From the NCBI RefSeq assembly GCF_007828215.1, contig NZ_VIUE01000001.1:310001-374000 (forward strand): a stretch of 64,000 bases of DNA, in the 5' to 3' direction. A program made the position numbers and the translations under genes. Under the pieces are notes generated by a model. That model ran no database searches. It saw nothing but the letters and a program-made list of their open reading frames with translations, and had not been told where the DNA came from. Source of the DNA: Pseudomonas sp. SJZ074. Lineage in GTDB: Bacteria > Pseudomonadota > Gammaproteobacteria > Pseudomonadales > Pseudomonadaceae. Below are positions 42,425-54,201 of the stretch, piece after piece; position 1 is the stretch's first letter, and each line of letters begins with the position of its first letter.

Positions 42425-43189
42425 TCAATGCAGGATCTGGCTCAGGAACAGCTTGGTGCGGTCGTTCTGCGGGTTGTCGAAGAAGTCGTTCGGCGCCGCC
42501 TGCTCGACGATTTCGCCCTTGTCCATGAAGATCACGCGATTGGCCACGGTGCGGGCGAAGCCCATTTCGTGGGTTACGCACAACATGGTCATGCCGTCTT
42601 CGGCCAGGCCGATCATGGTGTCGAGTACTTCCTTCACCATTTCCGGGTCAAGAGCCGAGGTCGGCTCGTCAAACAGCATGATCTTCGGCTTCATGCACAG
42701 GGCACGGGCGATGGCCACACGCTGCTGCTGACCGCCGGAGAGCTGGCCCGGGTACTTGTGCGCCTGCTCTGGAATGCGTACGCGCTCCAGATAATGCATA
42801 GCGATTTCCTCGGCCTTGCGTTTGGGCATCTTGCGCACCCACATCGGCGCCAGGGTGCAGTTCTGCAGGATGGTCAGGTGCGGGAACAGATTGAAGTGCT
42901 GGAACACCATGCCGACTTCACGGCGGATCGCTTCGATCTGCTTGAGGTCGTTAGTCAGTTCCACGCCATCGACCACGATGCGGCCTTGCTGGTGCTCTTC
43001 CAAACGGTTGAGGCAACGGATGGTGGTGGACTTGCCGGAGCCCGACGGGCCGCACAGCACGATACGTTCGCCCTGCTTGACGTTCAGGTTAATGTCCTTC
43101 AACACGTGGAACTGGCCGTACCACTTGTTGACGCCCTGCATCTGAATAATGCCTTCAGGGCTCACAGGCTTTTTGATTGCTTCACTCAT
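42425..43189 (-). CDS. aapP: General L-amino acid ABC transporter, ATP-binding protein
   Basis: A 254-residue ABC ATPase energising amino-acid uptake. Walker A is G-P-S-G-S-G-K-S-T near residue 48, the ABC signature is L-S-G-G-Q-Q-Q-R near 147, and Walker B with catalytic Glu is I-M-L-F-D-E-P near 168, followed by the H-loop T-H-E-M-G. It matches the polar-amino-acid (GlnQ/AapP) type. Last gene of the aapJQMP operon, 10 nt after aapM and followed by a terminator. Confidence 0.93.
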   Translation of the reverse strand: MSEAIKKPVSPEGIIQMQGVNKWYGQFHVLKDINLNVKQGERIVLCGPSGSGKSTTIRCLNRLEEHQQGRIVVDGVELTNDLKQIEAIRREVGMVFQHFNLFPHLTILQNCTLAPMWVRKMPKRKAEEIAMHYLERVRIPEQAHKYPGQLSGGQQQRVAIARALCMKPKIMLFDEPTSALDPEMVKEVLDTMIGLAEDGMTMLCVTHEMGFARTVANRVIFMDKGEIVEQAAPNDFFDNPQNDRTKLFLSQILH

Positions 43190-43199
43190 GAGTCAACTC

Positions 43200-44297
43200 C
43201 TAACGCTTGTGGCCTGTGTCGAGCTTGCGTTCCAGATGCATGGAATAGCGCGACATACCAAAACAGAAAATCCAGAACACCAGGGCGGCAAACACATAGC
43301 CTTCGGTGGCCATGCCCAGCCATTTCGGGTCGGCGGCAGCTTGTTTCACGCTGTTGAGCAGGTCGAACAGGCCGATGATGATCACCAGGCTCGTGTCCTT
43401 GAACAACGCAATGAAGGTGTTGACGATGCCAGGGATCACCAGCTTCAGGGCTTGCGGCAGAATCACCAGGCCCATGCTGCGCCAGTAGCCAAGGCCCATC
43501 GCCGCAGCCGCTTCGTATTGCCCCTTTGGAATGGCTTGCAGACCGCCGCGCACCACTTCGGCCACGTAGGCCGACTGGAACAGGATCACCCCGATCAGCG
43601 CCCGCAGCAGCTTGTCGAAGTTCATGCCTTCAGGCAGGAACAGCGGCAGCATCACCGACGACATGAACAGCACGGTGATCAACGGCACGCCACGCCAGAA
43701 CTCGATGAACGTCACGCAAACCACGCGGATCGCCGGCAGGTTCGAACGCCGCCCCAGGGCCAGTACGATGCCCAGCGGCAATGCGCCGGCGATACCGACA
43801 GTGGCGATTACCAGGGTCAGCATCAGGCCGCCCCACTGGCTGGTCGCCACGGTGTCCAGGCCGAACACGCCACCGTGCAACAGGCACCAGGCGATGATCG
43901 GGTACAGCACCAGAAAGCTCAGGCCGTAGATCGCCTTGCGCGGGAAGCGCGAGATGAACAACGGCGCCACGCCGATCACCGCCAGCCACACGGTCAGATC
44001 CACGCGCCAGCGCAGGTCCGCCGGGTAGTAGCCGTACATGAACTGACCGAAACGCTGCTGGATGAACACCCAGCAGGCGCCTTCCTTGGTGCAGTCGGCG
44101 CGGGTAGTACCTACCCAGTTCGCATCCAGGATGGCCCAGTGCAGCAGCGGTGGGATAATCAGGTAAATCAGGTAGAACGCAAACAGAGTCAGCAGCGTGT
44201 TGATCCAGCTTGAGAACATGTTGGCGCGCACCCACGCCACCACACCGATGCTATTGCTCGGTGGAGGCATATCGGGTTTGAAAGTATGGGATGTCAT
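43200..44297 (-). CDS. aapM: General L-amino acid ABC transporter, permease AapM
   Basis: A 365-residue inner-membrane permease of the polar-amino-acid type, longer than HisM-like permeases as usual for Aap. An N-terminal membrane helix and periplasmic segment (about 25-110) precede the core with about five helices. The EAA loop is near 260-285 (E-A-A-A-A-M-G-L-G-Y-W). It pairs with AapQ to form the channel. It starts 10 nt after aapQ. Confidence 0.92.
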   Translation of the reverse strand: MTSHTFKPDMPPPSNSIGVVAWVRANMFSSWINTLLTLFAFYLIYLIIPPLLHWAILDANWVGTTRADCTKEGACWVFIQQRFGQFMYGYYPADLRWRVDLTVWLAVIGVAPLFISRFPRKAIYGLSFLVLYPIIAWCLLHGGVFGLDTVATSQWGGLMLTLVIATVGIAGALPLGIVLALGRRSNLPAIRVVCVTFIEFWRGVPLITVLFMSSVMLPLFLPEGMNFDKLLRALIGVILFQSAYVAEVVRGGLQAIPKGQYEAAAAMGLGYWRSMGLVILPQALKLVIPGIVNTFIALFKDTSLVIIIGLFDLLNSVKQAAADPKWLGMATEGYVFAALVFWIFCFGMSRYSMHLERKLDTGHKR

Positions 44298-44307
44298 GCG
44301 CGTTTCC

Positions 44308-45489
44308 TCACCGCTCGATCAGCGCAATGCGCTTGTTGTACCAGTTCATCAGCAGGGAAATGCTGATACTGATCGCCAGGTACACACTCATGGTGATCGC
44401 GATCACCTCGATGGCCTGACCGGTCTGGTTCAACACCGTGCCGGCGAACAGCGACACCATTTCCGGGTAGCCGATACCGGCCGCCAGAGAAGAGTTTTTC
44501 GCCAGGTTCAGGTATTGGCTGGTCAACGGCGGAATGATCACGCGCAGGGCCTGCGGGATGATCACCTTGCGCAGGGTCGGACCGTTGCGCAGCCCCAGGG
44601 AGCGGGCCGCCTCGGTCTGGCCGTGGCTGACCGACTTGATACCCGAGCGCACGATCTCGGCAATGAATGCCGCGGTGTACACGGTCAACGCCAAGGTCAA
44701 GGCCAGCAGTTCCGGGATCAGTACCCAGCCACCGACGAAGTTGAAGCCCTTGAGTTCCGGCATTTCCCAACGCACTGGAGCGCCAAACACCAACGCACAC
44801 ACGGCCGGAATCACCAGGAACAGCGCCAGGCCCACCCAGAACTTGTGGAACGGCTCGCCGGTCTCTTCGAAACGCTTGTTGGCCCAGCGAGTCATCAGCA
44901 CGATGGCGACAATTGCCAGCACGACGCTGACCACGAACGGCCAGAACCCATCGGCAACCAGCGCGGCCGGCATGTTCAGGCCCCGGCTGCTGACGAAGAA
45001 GGTGTCGCCGAAGTTATGACTGTTGCGCGGCCCGGGCATGCTCAGGAATACCGCGAAGTACCAGAACAGGATCTGCAGCAACGGCGGGATGTTACGGAAG
45101 ACCTCCACGTAAACGGTCGCCAGCTTGGAGATGATCCAGTTCTGCGACAAGCGCGCGACACCGATGATGAAACCGAGGATGGTCGCCAGGATCACCCCAA
45201 TGAAGGTCACCAGCAACGTGTTGAGCAAACCGATGACAAACACGCGGGCATAACTGTCCGCTTCGGTGTAATCGATCAGGTGTTGAGCGATGCCGAACCC
45301 GGCACTGCGTTCCAGGAAACCGAAGCCGGAAGTGATGCCCCGGTGCTGGAGGTTGGTCTGGGTGTTGTCGAACAGGAACCAGCCCAACGCGATAACCGCC
45401 ACGACCGTGACGATCTGAAATACCCACGCACGCACTTTTGGATCGCTGAGGCTGAGCCTCTGCTTTGGTGCGCCGATTGAATTTTGCAT
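44308..45489 (-). CDS. aapQ: General L-amino acid ABC transporter, permease AapQ
   Basis: A 393-residue inner-membrane permease. The first membrane segment lies near residues 25-45 (F-Q-I-V-T-V-V-A-V-I-A-L-G-W-F-L-F). Conserved permease features are N-T-L-L-V-T-F-I-G near 105 and the EAA loop T-E-A-A-R-S-L-G-L near 298. Membrane helices are clustered at about 85-130, 175-235 and 255-385. It is separated from aapJ by 65 nt that contain a strong hairpin, and followed by aapM after 10 nt. Confidence 0.92.
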   Translation of the reverse strand: MQNSIGAPKQRLSLSDPKVRAWVFQIVTVVAVIALGWFLFDNTQTNLQHRGITSGFGFLERSAGFGIAQHLIDYTEADSYARVFVIGLLNTLLVTFIGVILATILGFIIGVARLSQNWIISKLATVYVEVFRNIPPLLQILFWYFAVFLSMPGPRNSHNFGDTFFVSSRGLNMPAALVADGFWPFVVSVVLAIVAIVLMTRWANKRFEETGEPFHKFWVGLALFLVIPAVCALVFGAPVRWEMPELKGFNFVGGWVLIPELLALTLALTVYTAAFIAEIVRSGIKSVSHGQTEAARSLGLRNGPTLRKVIIPQALRVIIPPLTSQYLNLAKNSSLAAGIGYPEMVSLFAGTVLNQTGQAIEVIAITMSVYLAISISISLLMNWYNKRIALIER

Positions 45490-45518
45490 GAAGTGCCCCG
45501 CAAAGAATGGAACAGAAC

Positions 45519-45547
45519 ATCACCCGGTGGTTGGCCCACCGGGTGAT
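45519..45547 (-). promoter_or_regulatory. Intercistronic hairpin between aapJ and aapQ
   Basis: Perfect 12-bp stem ATCACCCGGTGG/CCACCGGGTGAT with a 5-nt loop, starting 7 nt after the aapJ stop. No T-tract. Hairpins here usually protect the upstream binding-protein mRNA and lower expression of the permease genes. Confidence 0.75.
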
Positions 45548-45554
45548 AGAACCA

Positions 45555-46586
45555 TCAGCGCACTGGTGGTGCGTATTGGATGCCGCCAGCGTTCCACAGC
45601 GCGTTCAGGCCGCGGTCGATTTCCAGCGGGGTGCCTTTGCCGAGGTTGCGCTCGAACATTTCACCGTAGTTGCCGACTTGCTTGACGATCTGCACGACCC
45701 AGTCTTTTGGCAGTTTCAGGTCCTTGCCGTATTCACCGTCAGCGCCGAGCATACGAGCGACGTCCGGGTTCTTGGTGGACTTGGCTTCGGCCTCGACGTT
45801 CTTGGAGGTCACACCGGCTTCTTCAGCATTGAGCAGCGCATAGCCAGTCCAACGCACGATGGCCAGCCACTCGTCATCGCCGTTACGCACGACCGGGCCC
45901 AGAGGTTCCTTGGAAATGGTTTCTGGCAGAACCACGTAGTCCTTCGGCGAAGCCAGCTTGCTGCGCTGGGCGAACAGCTGGGACTTGTCGGAGGTCAGTA
46001 CGTCGCAACGACCGGATTCCAGCGACTTGGCGCTTTCATCGGAGGTGTCGAACGTGATCGGGGTGTACTTCAGGCCATTGGCACGGAAGTAGTCGGAAAC
46101 GTTCAGTTCAGTGGTGGTACCGGCCTGGATGCAGATGGTTGCACCGTCCAGTTCCTTGGCGCTCTTGACGCCCAGCTTGTTGTTGGCCAGGAAACCGATG
46201 CCGTCGTAGTAGGTGATGAAGCCTGGGAATTTCAGGCCCATGCCCGCGTCACGGGAGCTGGTCATGGTGGAGTTGCGCGAAAGCACATCGATTTCGCCGG
46301 ACTGCAGTGCGGTGAAGCGCTCCTTGGCGTTCAACTGGCTGAACTTGACCTTGGTCGCATCGCCGAAGACGGCAGCGGCAACGGCACGGCAGAAGTCAGC
46401 GTCGATACCAACAATCTTGCCGGTCGAATCAGGCACCGAGAAACCCGGCAGGCCATCGCTTACGCCGCATTGCACAAAGCCTTTCTTCTGTACGGCGTCC
46501 AGGGTTGCACCCGCCTGAGCGAACCCGCTAACCCCGAGCACTGCTGCTGCAGTCACTACTGCCAGGGTGGATTTCAGTAACTTCAT
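45555..46586 (-). CDS. aapJ: General L-amino acid ABC transporter, substrate-binding protein
   Basis: A 343-residue periplasmic binding protein. The signal peptide spans 1-25 (M-K-L-L-K-S-T-L-A-V...F-A-Q-A). The mature part has the SBP_bac_3 fold: C-G-V-S-D-G-L-P-G-F-S near 40, G-I-D-A-D-F-C-R-A near 60, N-S-T-M-T-S-S-R-D near 104, and the C-terminal N-W-G-like tail R-G-L-N-A-L-W-N-A-G-G. It binds a broad range of L-amino acids, probably acidic and others. First gene of the operon, preceded by a long leader and a candidate sigma-54 promoter. Confidence 0.93.
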   Translation of the reverse strand: MKLLKSTLAVVTAAAVLGVSGFAQAGATLDAVQKKGFVQCGVSDGLPGFSVPDSTGKIVGIDADFCRAVAAAVFGDATKVKFSQLNAKERFTALQSGEIDVLSRNSTMTSSRDAGMGLKFPGFITYYDGIGFLANNKLGVKSAKELDGATICIQAGTTTELNVSDYFRANGLKYTPITFDTSDESAKSLESGRCDVLTSDKSQLFAQRSKLASPKDYVVLPETISKEPLGPVVRNGDDEWLAIVRWTGYALLNAEEAGVTSKNVEAEAKSTKNPDVARMLGADGEYGKDLKLPKDWVVQIVKQVGNYGEMFERNLGKGTPLEIDRGLNALWNAGGIQYAPPVR

Positions 46587-47717
<1,131 letters not shown>

Positions 47718-47808
47718 ATCGCCACGCCAAGCCTTTGACGAACACACTACGCCGCGCCCGTTTCTTGCATTACACTGGCCGGCGTACATTCCTTAACCAA
47801 TCGATGAG

Positions 47809-49275
47809 ATGACCGTGCTCAAAGCACTCAAGAAGATGTTCGGTAAGAGCGAGGCCGAGCAGCTCGCGCCCGGCCCCAGCGCCCCTGTCCAAGGCCCGAG
47901 CCGTACCGAAGCGCCACAACCATCGCGCCACCCTGCCCCTGTTGCGCAGAAGAAAAAAGAGCCGGCGACTTCCCCCGCCGCCGCTTCTGCGTCGGACAAG
48001 CCGCGCAATGTCCCACCCAAGCCGCGCCGCGAACGTGCACCGAAACCGCCGGTCGTCGCCTGGAAGCTCGAGGACTTCGTCGTAGAGCCCCAGGAAGGCA
48101 AGACCCGCTTCCATGATTTCAAGCTGGCCCCGGAACTGATGCATGCCATCCAGGACCTGGGCTTCCCGTATTGCACGCCGATCCAGGCCCAGGTGCTCGG
48201 GTATACCCTCGCCGGCAAGGACGCTATCGGTCGCGCCCAGACCGGCACCGGCAAGACCGCCGCGTTCCTGATTTCCACCATCACCCAGCTGCTGCAGACC
48301 CCTCCGCCCAAAGAACGCTACATGGGCGAGCCGAGGGCATTGATCATCGCGCCGACCCGCGAGCTGGTGGTGCAGATCGCCAAGGACGCCGCCGACCTGA
48401 CCAAATACACCGGCCTGAACGTCATGACGTTCGTCGGTGGCATGGACTTCGACAAGCAGCTCAAGCACCTCGAAGCCCGTCATTGCGACATCCTGGTGGC
48501 AACGCCGGGCAGACTGCTGGACTTCAACCAGCGCGGCGACGTGCACCTGGACATGGTCGAGGTCATGGTGCTGGACGAGGCCGACCGCATGCTCGACATG
48601 GGCTTCATCCCGCAAGTGCGCCAGATCATTCGCCAGACCCCGCCGAAAAGCGAACGCCAGACCCTGCTGTTCTCCGCCACCTTCACCGAAGACGTGATGA
48701 ACCTGGCCCGGCAATGGACCACCGACCCGGCCATCGTCGAAATCGAAGCCGAGAACGTCGCCAGCGAAAACGTCGAACAACATATCTACGCCGTAGCCGG
48801 TGCCGACAAGTACAAACTGCTCTACAACCTGGTCAACGACAACGGCTGGGAACGGGTCATGGTGTTCGCCAACCGCAAGGACGAAGTGCGGCGTATCGAA
48901 GAACGCCTGGTGCGTGACGGCGTCAATGCGGCCCAGCTGTCAGGCGATGTGCCCCAACACAAGCGCATCAAGACACTCGAAGGCTTTCGCGAAGGCAAGA
49001 TCCGCGTGCTGGTGGCAACCGACGTGGCCGGCCGCGGCATTCACATCGACGGCATCAGCCATGTGATCAACTTCACCCTGCCGGAAGTGCCGGACGACTA
49101 CGTGCACCGCATCGGCCGTACCGGTCGCGCCGGCGCCGAGGGCGTGTCCATCAGCTTCGCCGGCGAGGACGACTCCTATCAGTTGCCGTCCATCGAGGCG
49201 CTGCTGGGCCGCAAGATCAGTTGCGAAATGCCGCCGACCCATCTGCTCCGGCCGGTCGAGCGCAAACGTCACTGA
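47809..49275 (+). CDS. rhlB: ATP-dependent RNA helicase RhlB
   Basis: A 488-residue DEAD-box helicase. A low-complexity Ala/Pro/Lys-rich tail (about 1-85) precedes the helicase core. Motifs: Q-motif near 118 (C-T-P-I-Q-A-Q), A-Q-T-G-T-G-K-T (Walker A, near 143), P-T-R-E-L, D-E-A-D near 251, S-A-T near 288, and H-R-I-G-R-T-G-R near 428. RhlB assists mRNA decay with RNase E. ATG 47809 is taken, although GTG 47815 is possible. It is followed by a strong terminator. Confidence 0.92.
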   Translation: MTVLKALKKMFGKSEAEQLAPGPSAPVQGPSRTEAPQPSRHPAPVAQKKKEPATSPAAASASDKPRNVPPKPRRERAPKPPVVAWKLEDFVVEPQEGKTRFHDFKLAPELMHAIQDLGFPYCTPIQAQVLGYTLAGKDAIGRAQTGTGKTAAFLISTITQLLQTPPPKERYMGEPRALIIAPTRELVVQIAKDAADLTKYTGLNVMTFVGGMDFDKQLKHLEARHCDILVATPGRLLDFNQRGDVHLDMVEVMVLDEADRMLDMGFIPQVRQIIRQTPPKSERQTLLFSATFTEDVMNLARQWTTDPAIVEIEAENVASENVEQHIYAVAGADKYKLLYNLVNDNGWERVMVFANRKDEVRRIEERLVRDGVNAAQLSGDVPQHKRIKTLEGFREGKIRVLVATDVAGRGIHIDGISHVINFTLPEVPDDYVHRIGRTGRAGAEGVSISFAGEDDSYQLPSIEALLGRKISCEMPPTHLLRPVERKRH

Positions 49276-49292
49276 CAGTCACCTGTCCTCCA

Positions 49293-49325
49293 AAAGCGCA
49301 GCCACCGACGGCTGCGCTTTTTTTT
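49293..49325 (+). terminator. rhlB terminator
   Basis: Stem AAAGCGCAGCC/GGCTGCGCTTT with a 6-nt loop followed by a run of T, 18 nt after the rhlB stop. Confidence 0.93.
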
Positions 49326-49345
49326 ATCCGGGATATTGCTCGAAT

Positions 49346-49377
49346 AAACTAAAAGTCCATAATGGACAAATTAGTTT
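49346..49377. promoter_or_regulatory. Candidate operator upstream of dauB
   Basis: Palindrome GTCCATAATGGAC (49355-49367) flanked by an outer imperfect inverted repeat AAACTAA...TTAGTTT. The core AGTCCA-N3-TGGAC recurs upstream of the binding-protein gene at 53294-53308. It lies 24 nt before the dauB start, a position fitting control by DauR or another local regulator. Confidence 0.6.
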
Positions 49378-49400
49378 ACTCGTATCACCCGGAGTCCACG

Positions 49401-50354
49401 ATGCTCAGCACGCCCTCTGTCATGACCCAAGCCCAGGCCCAGGAACTGCTCGCACAAGTCGACGTGCCGCAGATCCTGCGCAAGCTGTTTCACGACCTTG
49501 CCACCGGACACGCGGTACAACCGCCCCAGCAACTGGTGGTGTTCCCCCATGGCGTCGGGGATTTCATCAATTACCTGGGGGTGCTGGCCGAAGACCAGGT
49601 GTACGGGGTCAAGACCTCGCCCTATATCGTGCGCGAGCAAGGTCCGCTGGTCACCGCCTGGACCTTGCTGATGTCGATGCAGACTGGGCAACCGCTGCTA
49701 CTGTGCGATGCCGCCGAGCTGACGACCGCCCGTACCGCCGCGACTACCGCCGTCGCCGTCGATGCCCTCGCCCCGCCCAAGGCCCGGCGCCTGGCCGTCG
49801 TCGGCAGCGGTGCAGTGGCGAGGGCCCACGTGCAATACGTCAAGGGCTTACGGGATTGGCAAAGCATCAATCTTTACTCTCCTGGCCTGAAGAGCAAATC
49901 GGCCAAGGACCTCGACTCACTCACCGACCTCGACTCACGCCTGCAATTGACTGACCGTCTTGAAGCCGTACTGCACGATGCCGACGTGGTGATGCTGTGC
50001 ACCTCGTCCGCCAAAGCGGTGCTCGACCCTCAGGTCCTCATCAAACCGACACTGATCACTTCCATCAGCACCAACGCCCCACGCGCCCACGAGGTTCCTC
50101 CACAATGCCTGAACGACATGGACGTGTTCTGCGACTATCGTCAGACCACGCCGGGTTCGGCCGGGGAAATGCTGATCGCTGCCGAACAACACGGCTGGGA
50201 CGCATCGCGCATCATCGGTGACTTGCCGGAACTGCTCAGCGAACGCGTTGCGCGCCCTGGCTATGACCGCCATGTGTTTTTCCGCTCCATTGGCCTGGGG
50301 CTGGAGGATGTTGCACTGGCAAATGCGCTTTACCGGTTGAACAACCAAGACTGA
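49401..50354 (+). CDS. dauB: Ornithine cyclodeaminase-family dehydrogenase, DauB-like (2-ketoarginine to L-arginine)
   Basis: A 317-residue protein of the ornithine cyclodeaminase/mu-crystallin family. The Rossmann NAD(P) motif V-V-G-S-G-A-V-A-R-A-H lies near residue 133, with K-T-S-P-Y near 73 and the C-terminal G-L-G-L-E-D-V-A-L-A. It is followed by a D-arginine dehydrogenase gene and a DauR-type regulator, the same set as dauB-dauA-dauR of P. aeruginosa. There DauB reduces 2-ketoarginine with ammonia to L-arginine. ATG 49401 has GGAG 7 nt upstream. Substrate is inferred from the locus. Confidence 0.8.
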   Translation: MLSTPSVMTQAQAQELLAQVDVPQILRKLFHDLATGHAVQPPQQLVVFPHGVGDFINYLGVLAEDQVYGVKTSPYIVREQGPLVTAWTLLMSMQTGQPLLLCDAAELTTARTAATTAVAVDALAPPKARRLAVVGSGAVARAHVQYVKGLRDWQSINLYSPGLKSKSAKDLDSLTDLDSRLQLTDRLEAVLHDADVVMLCTSSAKAVLDPQVLIKPTLITSISTNAPRAHEVPPQCLNDMDVFCDYRQTTPGSAGEMLIAAEQHGWDASRIIGDLPELLSERVARPGYDRHVFFRSIGLGLEDVALANALYRLNNQD

Positions 50355-51623
<1,269 letters not shown>

Positions 51624-51711
51624 CCTCCCTCAAGGTGACGTATCGCCACGATTGCGGCACACTTTCTGCGCCCCTGCTTCACAGGGCGCCGAAGCTGCCT
51701 GGAGCCCTGTC

Positions 51712-52338
51712 ATGACCACCCCGCTACCCGACCCGGCAATGGACAATTTCCACACCATCGCCGACGCCATCGCCACGCTGTTCTACCCTCACGCCGAGGT
51801 GGTGTTGCACGACCTGCGCACACAGAAAGTCGATTACATCGCCAATAATCTCTCCAAGCGCGAGATCGGTGACGATTCGTCCCTGGAGGACATGCTCAGC
51901 GAGGACGTCAACGAACGGAACATCGGTCCGTATGAAAAACTGAACTGGGATGGGCAGAAAATTCGCAGCCTCAGCAGCGTCTTGCGCGACGCTGACGGTC
52001 GACCGTTGGCCGTGCTGTGCATCAACCTGAATATTTCACTGTTCGAGAATGCCAGGGCCGCGCTGGACCTGTTCCTGTCACCGGGCAAGTTGATCCCGCA
52101 GCCGGACTCCCTGTTTCGCGATGACTGGCAGGAGCGCATCAACACCTTCCTGCATGCCTGGATGCGCGAGCGTCAGTTGAGCCTGAACCTGCTGACCCGC
52201 GACCATAAACGCGAGCTGGTGTTGGCGCTGCACGCCGAGGGCGCCTTCAAGGGCAAGAGCGCCTCCAACTATGTGGCGAATGTGCTGAACATGGGGCGGG
52301 CGACGGTTTACAAGCATTTGAAGGAGTTGAGGGGCTGA
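51712..52338 (+). CDS. dauR: DauR-type transcriptional regulator (YheO-like PAS + HTH)
   Basis: A 208-residue regulator. An N-terminal YheO-like PAS domain (about 10-120) includes H-A-E-V-V-L-H-D-L and C-I-N-L-N. A C-terminal DauR helix-turn-helix domain (about 155-208) includes G-A-F-K-G-K-S-A-S-N-Y-V-A and G-R-A-T-V-Y-K-H-L-K. In P. aeruginosa DauR controls D-arginine catabolism. Here it lies next to dauA and a binding-protein gene, and a shared palindrome occurs before dauB and that binding-protein gene. ATG 51712 has GGAG 8 nt upstream. Confidence 0.85.
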   Translation: MTTPLPDPAMDNFHTIADAIATLFYPHAEVVLHDLRTQKVDYIANNLSKREIGDDSSLEDMLSEDVNERNIGPYEKLNWDGQKIRSLSSVLRDADGRPLAVLCINLNISLFENARAALDLFLSPGKLIPQPDSLFRDDWQERINTFLHAWMRERQLSLNLLTRDHKRELVLALHAEGAFKGKSASNYVANVLNMGRATVYKHLKELRG

Positions 52339-52362
52339 GATTTGCATTGCCTGGTCTGACGC

Positions 52363-52439
52363 CTTCGCGAGCAAGCCCGCTCCCACATTGGATCTCAGTT
52401 CGACGCAGATCCCTTGTGGGAGCGGGCTTGCTCGCGAAG
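52363..52439. repeat. REP doublet, tail-to-tail
   Basis: Two REP elements at 52363-52387 and 52415-52439 in the orientation opposite to the usual doublets, between convergent dauR and the binding-protein gene. Confidence 0.88.
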
Positions 52440-52447
52440 ACTATGGT

Positions 52448-53224
52448 TCAGTCGCCGTAGATGTCGGACTTGAAATACTTGGCCTCGATCTTCTGATACG
52501 CCCCATTGGCCCGAATCCCATCGATGGCCTTGTTCAAATCCGCCACCAACTGGGTATTGCCCTTGCGCACCGCAATTCCAGCACCTTCCCCAACATATTT
52601 CGGGTCCTTGAGTTCAGGACCGACAAACCCGTAGCCCTTGCCCCGGGGCATCGAGAGGAAATCCTCCAACGGGATGGTGTCGGCAAAAATCGCGTCCAGA
52701 CGGCCGGATGCCAGGTCCATGTAGATTTCTTCGTTGTTGCTGTAGCGCTTGACGATCACGCCTTTGGGTTCGAGGACTTCGGTGGCATAGCGATCAGTGG
52801 TGGTCGCCCGCTGCACACCCACGGTCTTGCCCTTCAGGCTCGCGTACTGGTCATCCACCACGGCTCCTTCCTTCATGACCAGTCGCGATGAGGTGAAGTA
52901 GTATTTGTGGGTGAAATCCACCGATTTCTTGCGCTCTTCGGTGATGGTCATGGACGACAACGCCATGTCGATTTTCTTCACCTTCAACGATGGAATCAGC
53001 CCGTCGAACTCACCTTCGACCCACTCGCACCTGACCTTCATCTGCGCGCACAGCGCATTGCCGATGTCGTAGTCGAAACCCTCGATCTTCCCTTCCGAGG
53101 TCTTGGAAGCAAACGGCGGATAAGCCGCTTCGATACCGATGCGCAGGGTTTTCTCAGCAGCGAACAGGCTGCCGGAGGCCAGCAGGCTCAGGGCCAGGCC
53201 GGTGATAAGGGAAAGTTTGTTCAT
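52448..53224 (-). CDS. Periplasmic basic-amino-acid binding protein (lysine/arginine/ornithine type)
   Basis: A 258-residue SBP_bac_3 protein with a signal peptide (1-23, L-L-A-S-G-S-L-F-A). Ligand-site features of LAO-type proteins are visible: Y-P-P-F near 38, G-F-D-Y-D-I-G near 49, S-S-M-T-I-T near 88, and V-Q-R-A-T-T-T-D near 137. It is convergent with dauR; P. aeruginosa also has a binding-protein gene beside dauR. Arginine or a related compound is therefore a likely ligand. No permease or ATPase gene follows, so it must use a transporter encoded elsewhere. Confidence 0.85.
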   Translation of the reverse strand: MNKLSLITGLALSLLASGSLFAAEKTLRIGIEAAYPPFASKTSEGKIEGFDYDIGNALCAQMKVRCEWVEGEFDGLIPSLKVKKIDMALSSMTITEERKKSVDFTHKYYFTSSRLVMKEGAVVDDQYASLKGKTVGVQRATTTDRYATEVLEPKGVIVKRYSNNEEIYMDLASGRLDAIFADTIPLEDFLSMPRGKGYGFVGPELKDPKYVGEGAGIAVRKGNTQLVADLNKAIDGIRANGAYQKIEAKYFKSDIYGD

Positions 53225-53281
53225 GACGTTCTCTCGCGGGTTGTTGTTGGTTTGGCAGAGAAAAAAGCGTGCAAGGGGTGT

Positions 53282-53320
53282 TTTGTACTTATGAGTCCAT
53301 TCTGGACTTCAATGTACAAA
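53282..53320. promoter_or_regulatory. Candidate operator upstream of the binding-protein gene
   Basis: Inner palindrome AGTCCATTCTGGACT (53294-53308), concentric with an outer inverted repeat TTTGTAC/GTACAAA (53282-53288, 53314-53320). The core equals that before dauB (AGTCCA-N3-TGGAC). It lies about 60-95 nt upstream of the gene start on the minus strand. Confidence 0.6.
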
Positions 53321-53366
53321 TCGTCAATGAGTCAGACAGGGGAATTGGATGGAGGCTGATGGCCTC

Positions 53367-53459
53367 TTCGCGAGCAAGCCCGCTCCCACAGGGAAGCTGT
53401 GTCGTACACATAGACTGGGTACAACCCAAATCACCTGTGGGAGCGGGCTTGCTCGCGAA
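53367..53459. repeat. REP doublet, tail-to-tail
   Basis: REP elements at 53367-53390 and 53436-53459, oppositely oriented, between the binding-protein promoter and the end of moaE. Confidence 0.88.
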
Positions 53460-53502
53460 TGCTGCCCGGCAGGCGCCAGATGGATGACAGACAGACAACC
53501 GA

Positions 53503-53955
53503 TTACTGCTTCCAGCGATCCGCTGCCGCATGATCACTGTCCCGCCCCTCGACCCAGCGCGGGCCATCGGCGGTGTTTTCCTTTTTCCAGAACGGAGCAC
53601 GGGTCTTGAGGTAGTCCATGACAAAGGCGCAGGCGTCGAACGCCGCCTGGCGATGGGCGCTGGCGGCCGCGACGAAGACGATGGGCTCGCCCGGCTCCAG
53701 GGCGCCGATGCGGTGCAGCACTTCCAGCTTCAGCAGCGGCCAGCGCTGCTGCGCCTCGACGGCAATCTTGCCCAGGGCTTTCTCGGTCATCCCCGGGTAG
53801 TGCTCCAGGAACATCCCGGACACATCCAGGCCGTCATTGAAGTCCCGCACATAGCCGACAAAACTCACCACCGCGCCCACGCCGACATTGGCCGCGTGCA
53901 TCGCGTTGACTTCGGCGCCCGGATCGAACGGATCGGCCTGTACACGAATCGCCAT
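53503..53955 (-). CDS. moaE: Molybdopterin synthase catalytic subunit
   Basis: A 150-residue large subunit of molybdopterin synthase, which inserts two sulfurs into cyclic pyranopterin monophosphate. Family features: G-A-V-V-S-F-V-G-Y-V-R-D near 27, L-E-H-Y-P-G-M near 50, H-R-I-G near 81, and the active-site lysines in R-A-P-F-W-K-K-E near 122. It lies 3 nt downstream of moaD. Confidence 0.95.
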   Translation of the reverse strand: MAIRVQADPFDPGAEVNAMHAANVGVGAVVSFVGYVRDFNDGLDVSGMFLEHYPGMTEKALGKIAVEAQQRWPLLKLEVLHRIGALEPGEPIVFVAAASAHRQAAFDACAFVMDYLKTRAPFWKKENTADGPRWVEGRDSDHAAADRWKQ

Positions 53956-53958
53956 GAC

Positions 53959-54201
53959 TCAGCCTCCGGTCACCGTGGGAAAGAACGCGACTTCGTCGCC
54001 GTCCGCCAGCGGTTCATCGAGTTGGCACAACTCTTCGTTGCGGGCACACATCAGGTTCTGTTCGTTCAGCACGTCGGAGCCCGGGCGAGCCGCCAACAGC
54101 GCGCGAACGTCGTCTACCGTAGAGAATTTACCTTCGACGCTCAGAGCGTCCTCCCCGAGGGCCTCGCGATAACGGGCAAAGAACTTCACATTGATTTTCA
54201 T
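53959..54201 (-). CDS. moaD: Molybdopterin synthase sulfur-carrier subunit
   Basis: An 80-residue ubiquitin-like sulfur carrier ending in the required G-G (T-V-T-G-G). The C-terminal thiocarboxylate donates sulfur to MoaE. It starts at ATG 54201 (M-K-I-N-V-K-F-F), overlapping the moaC stop by 4 nt, so the three genes moaC-moaD-moaE are translationally coupled. Confidence 0.94.
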   Translation of the reverse strand: MKINVKFFARYREALGEDALSVEGKFSTVDDVRALLAARPGSDVLNEQNLMCARNEELCQLDEPLADGDEVAFFPTVTGG

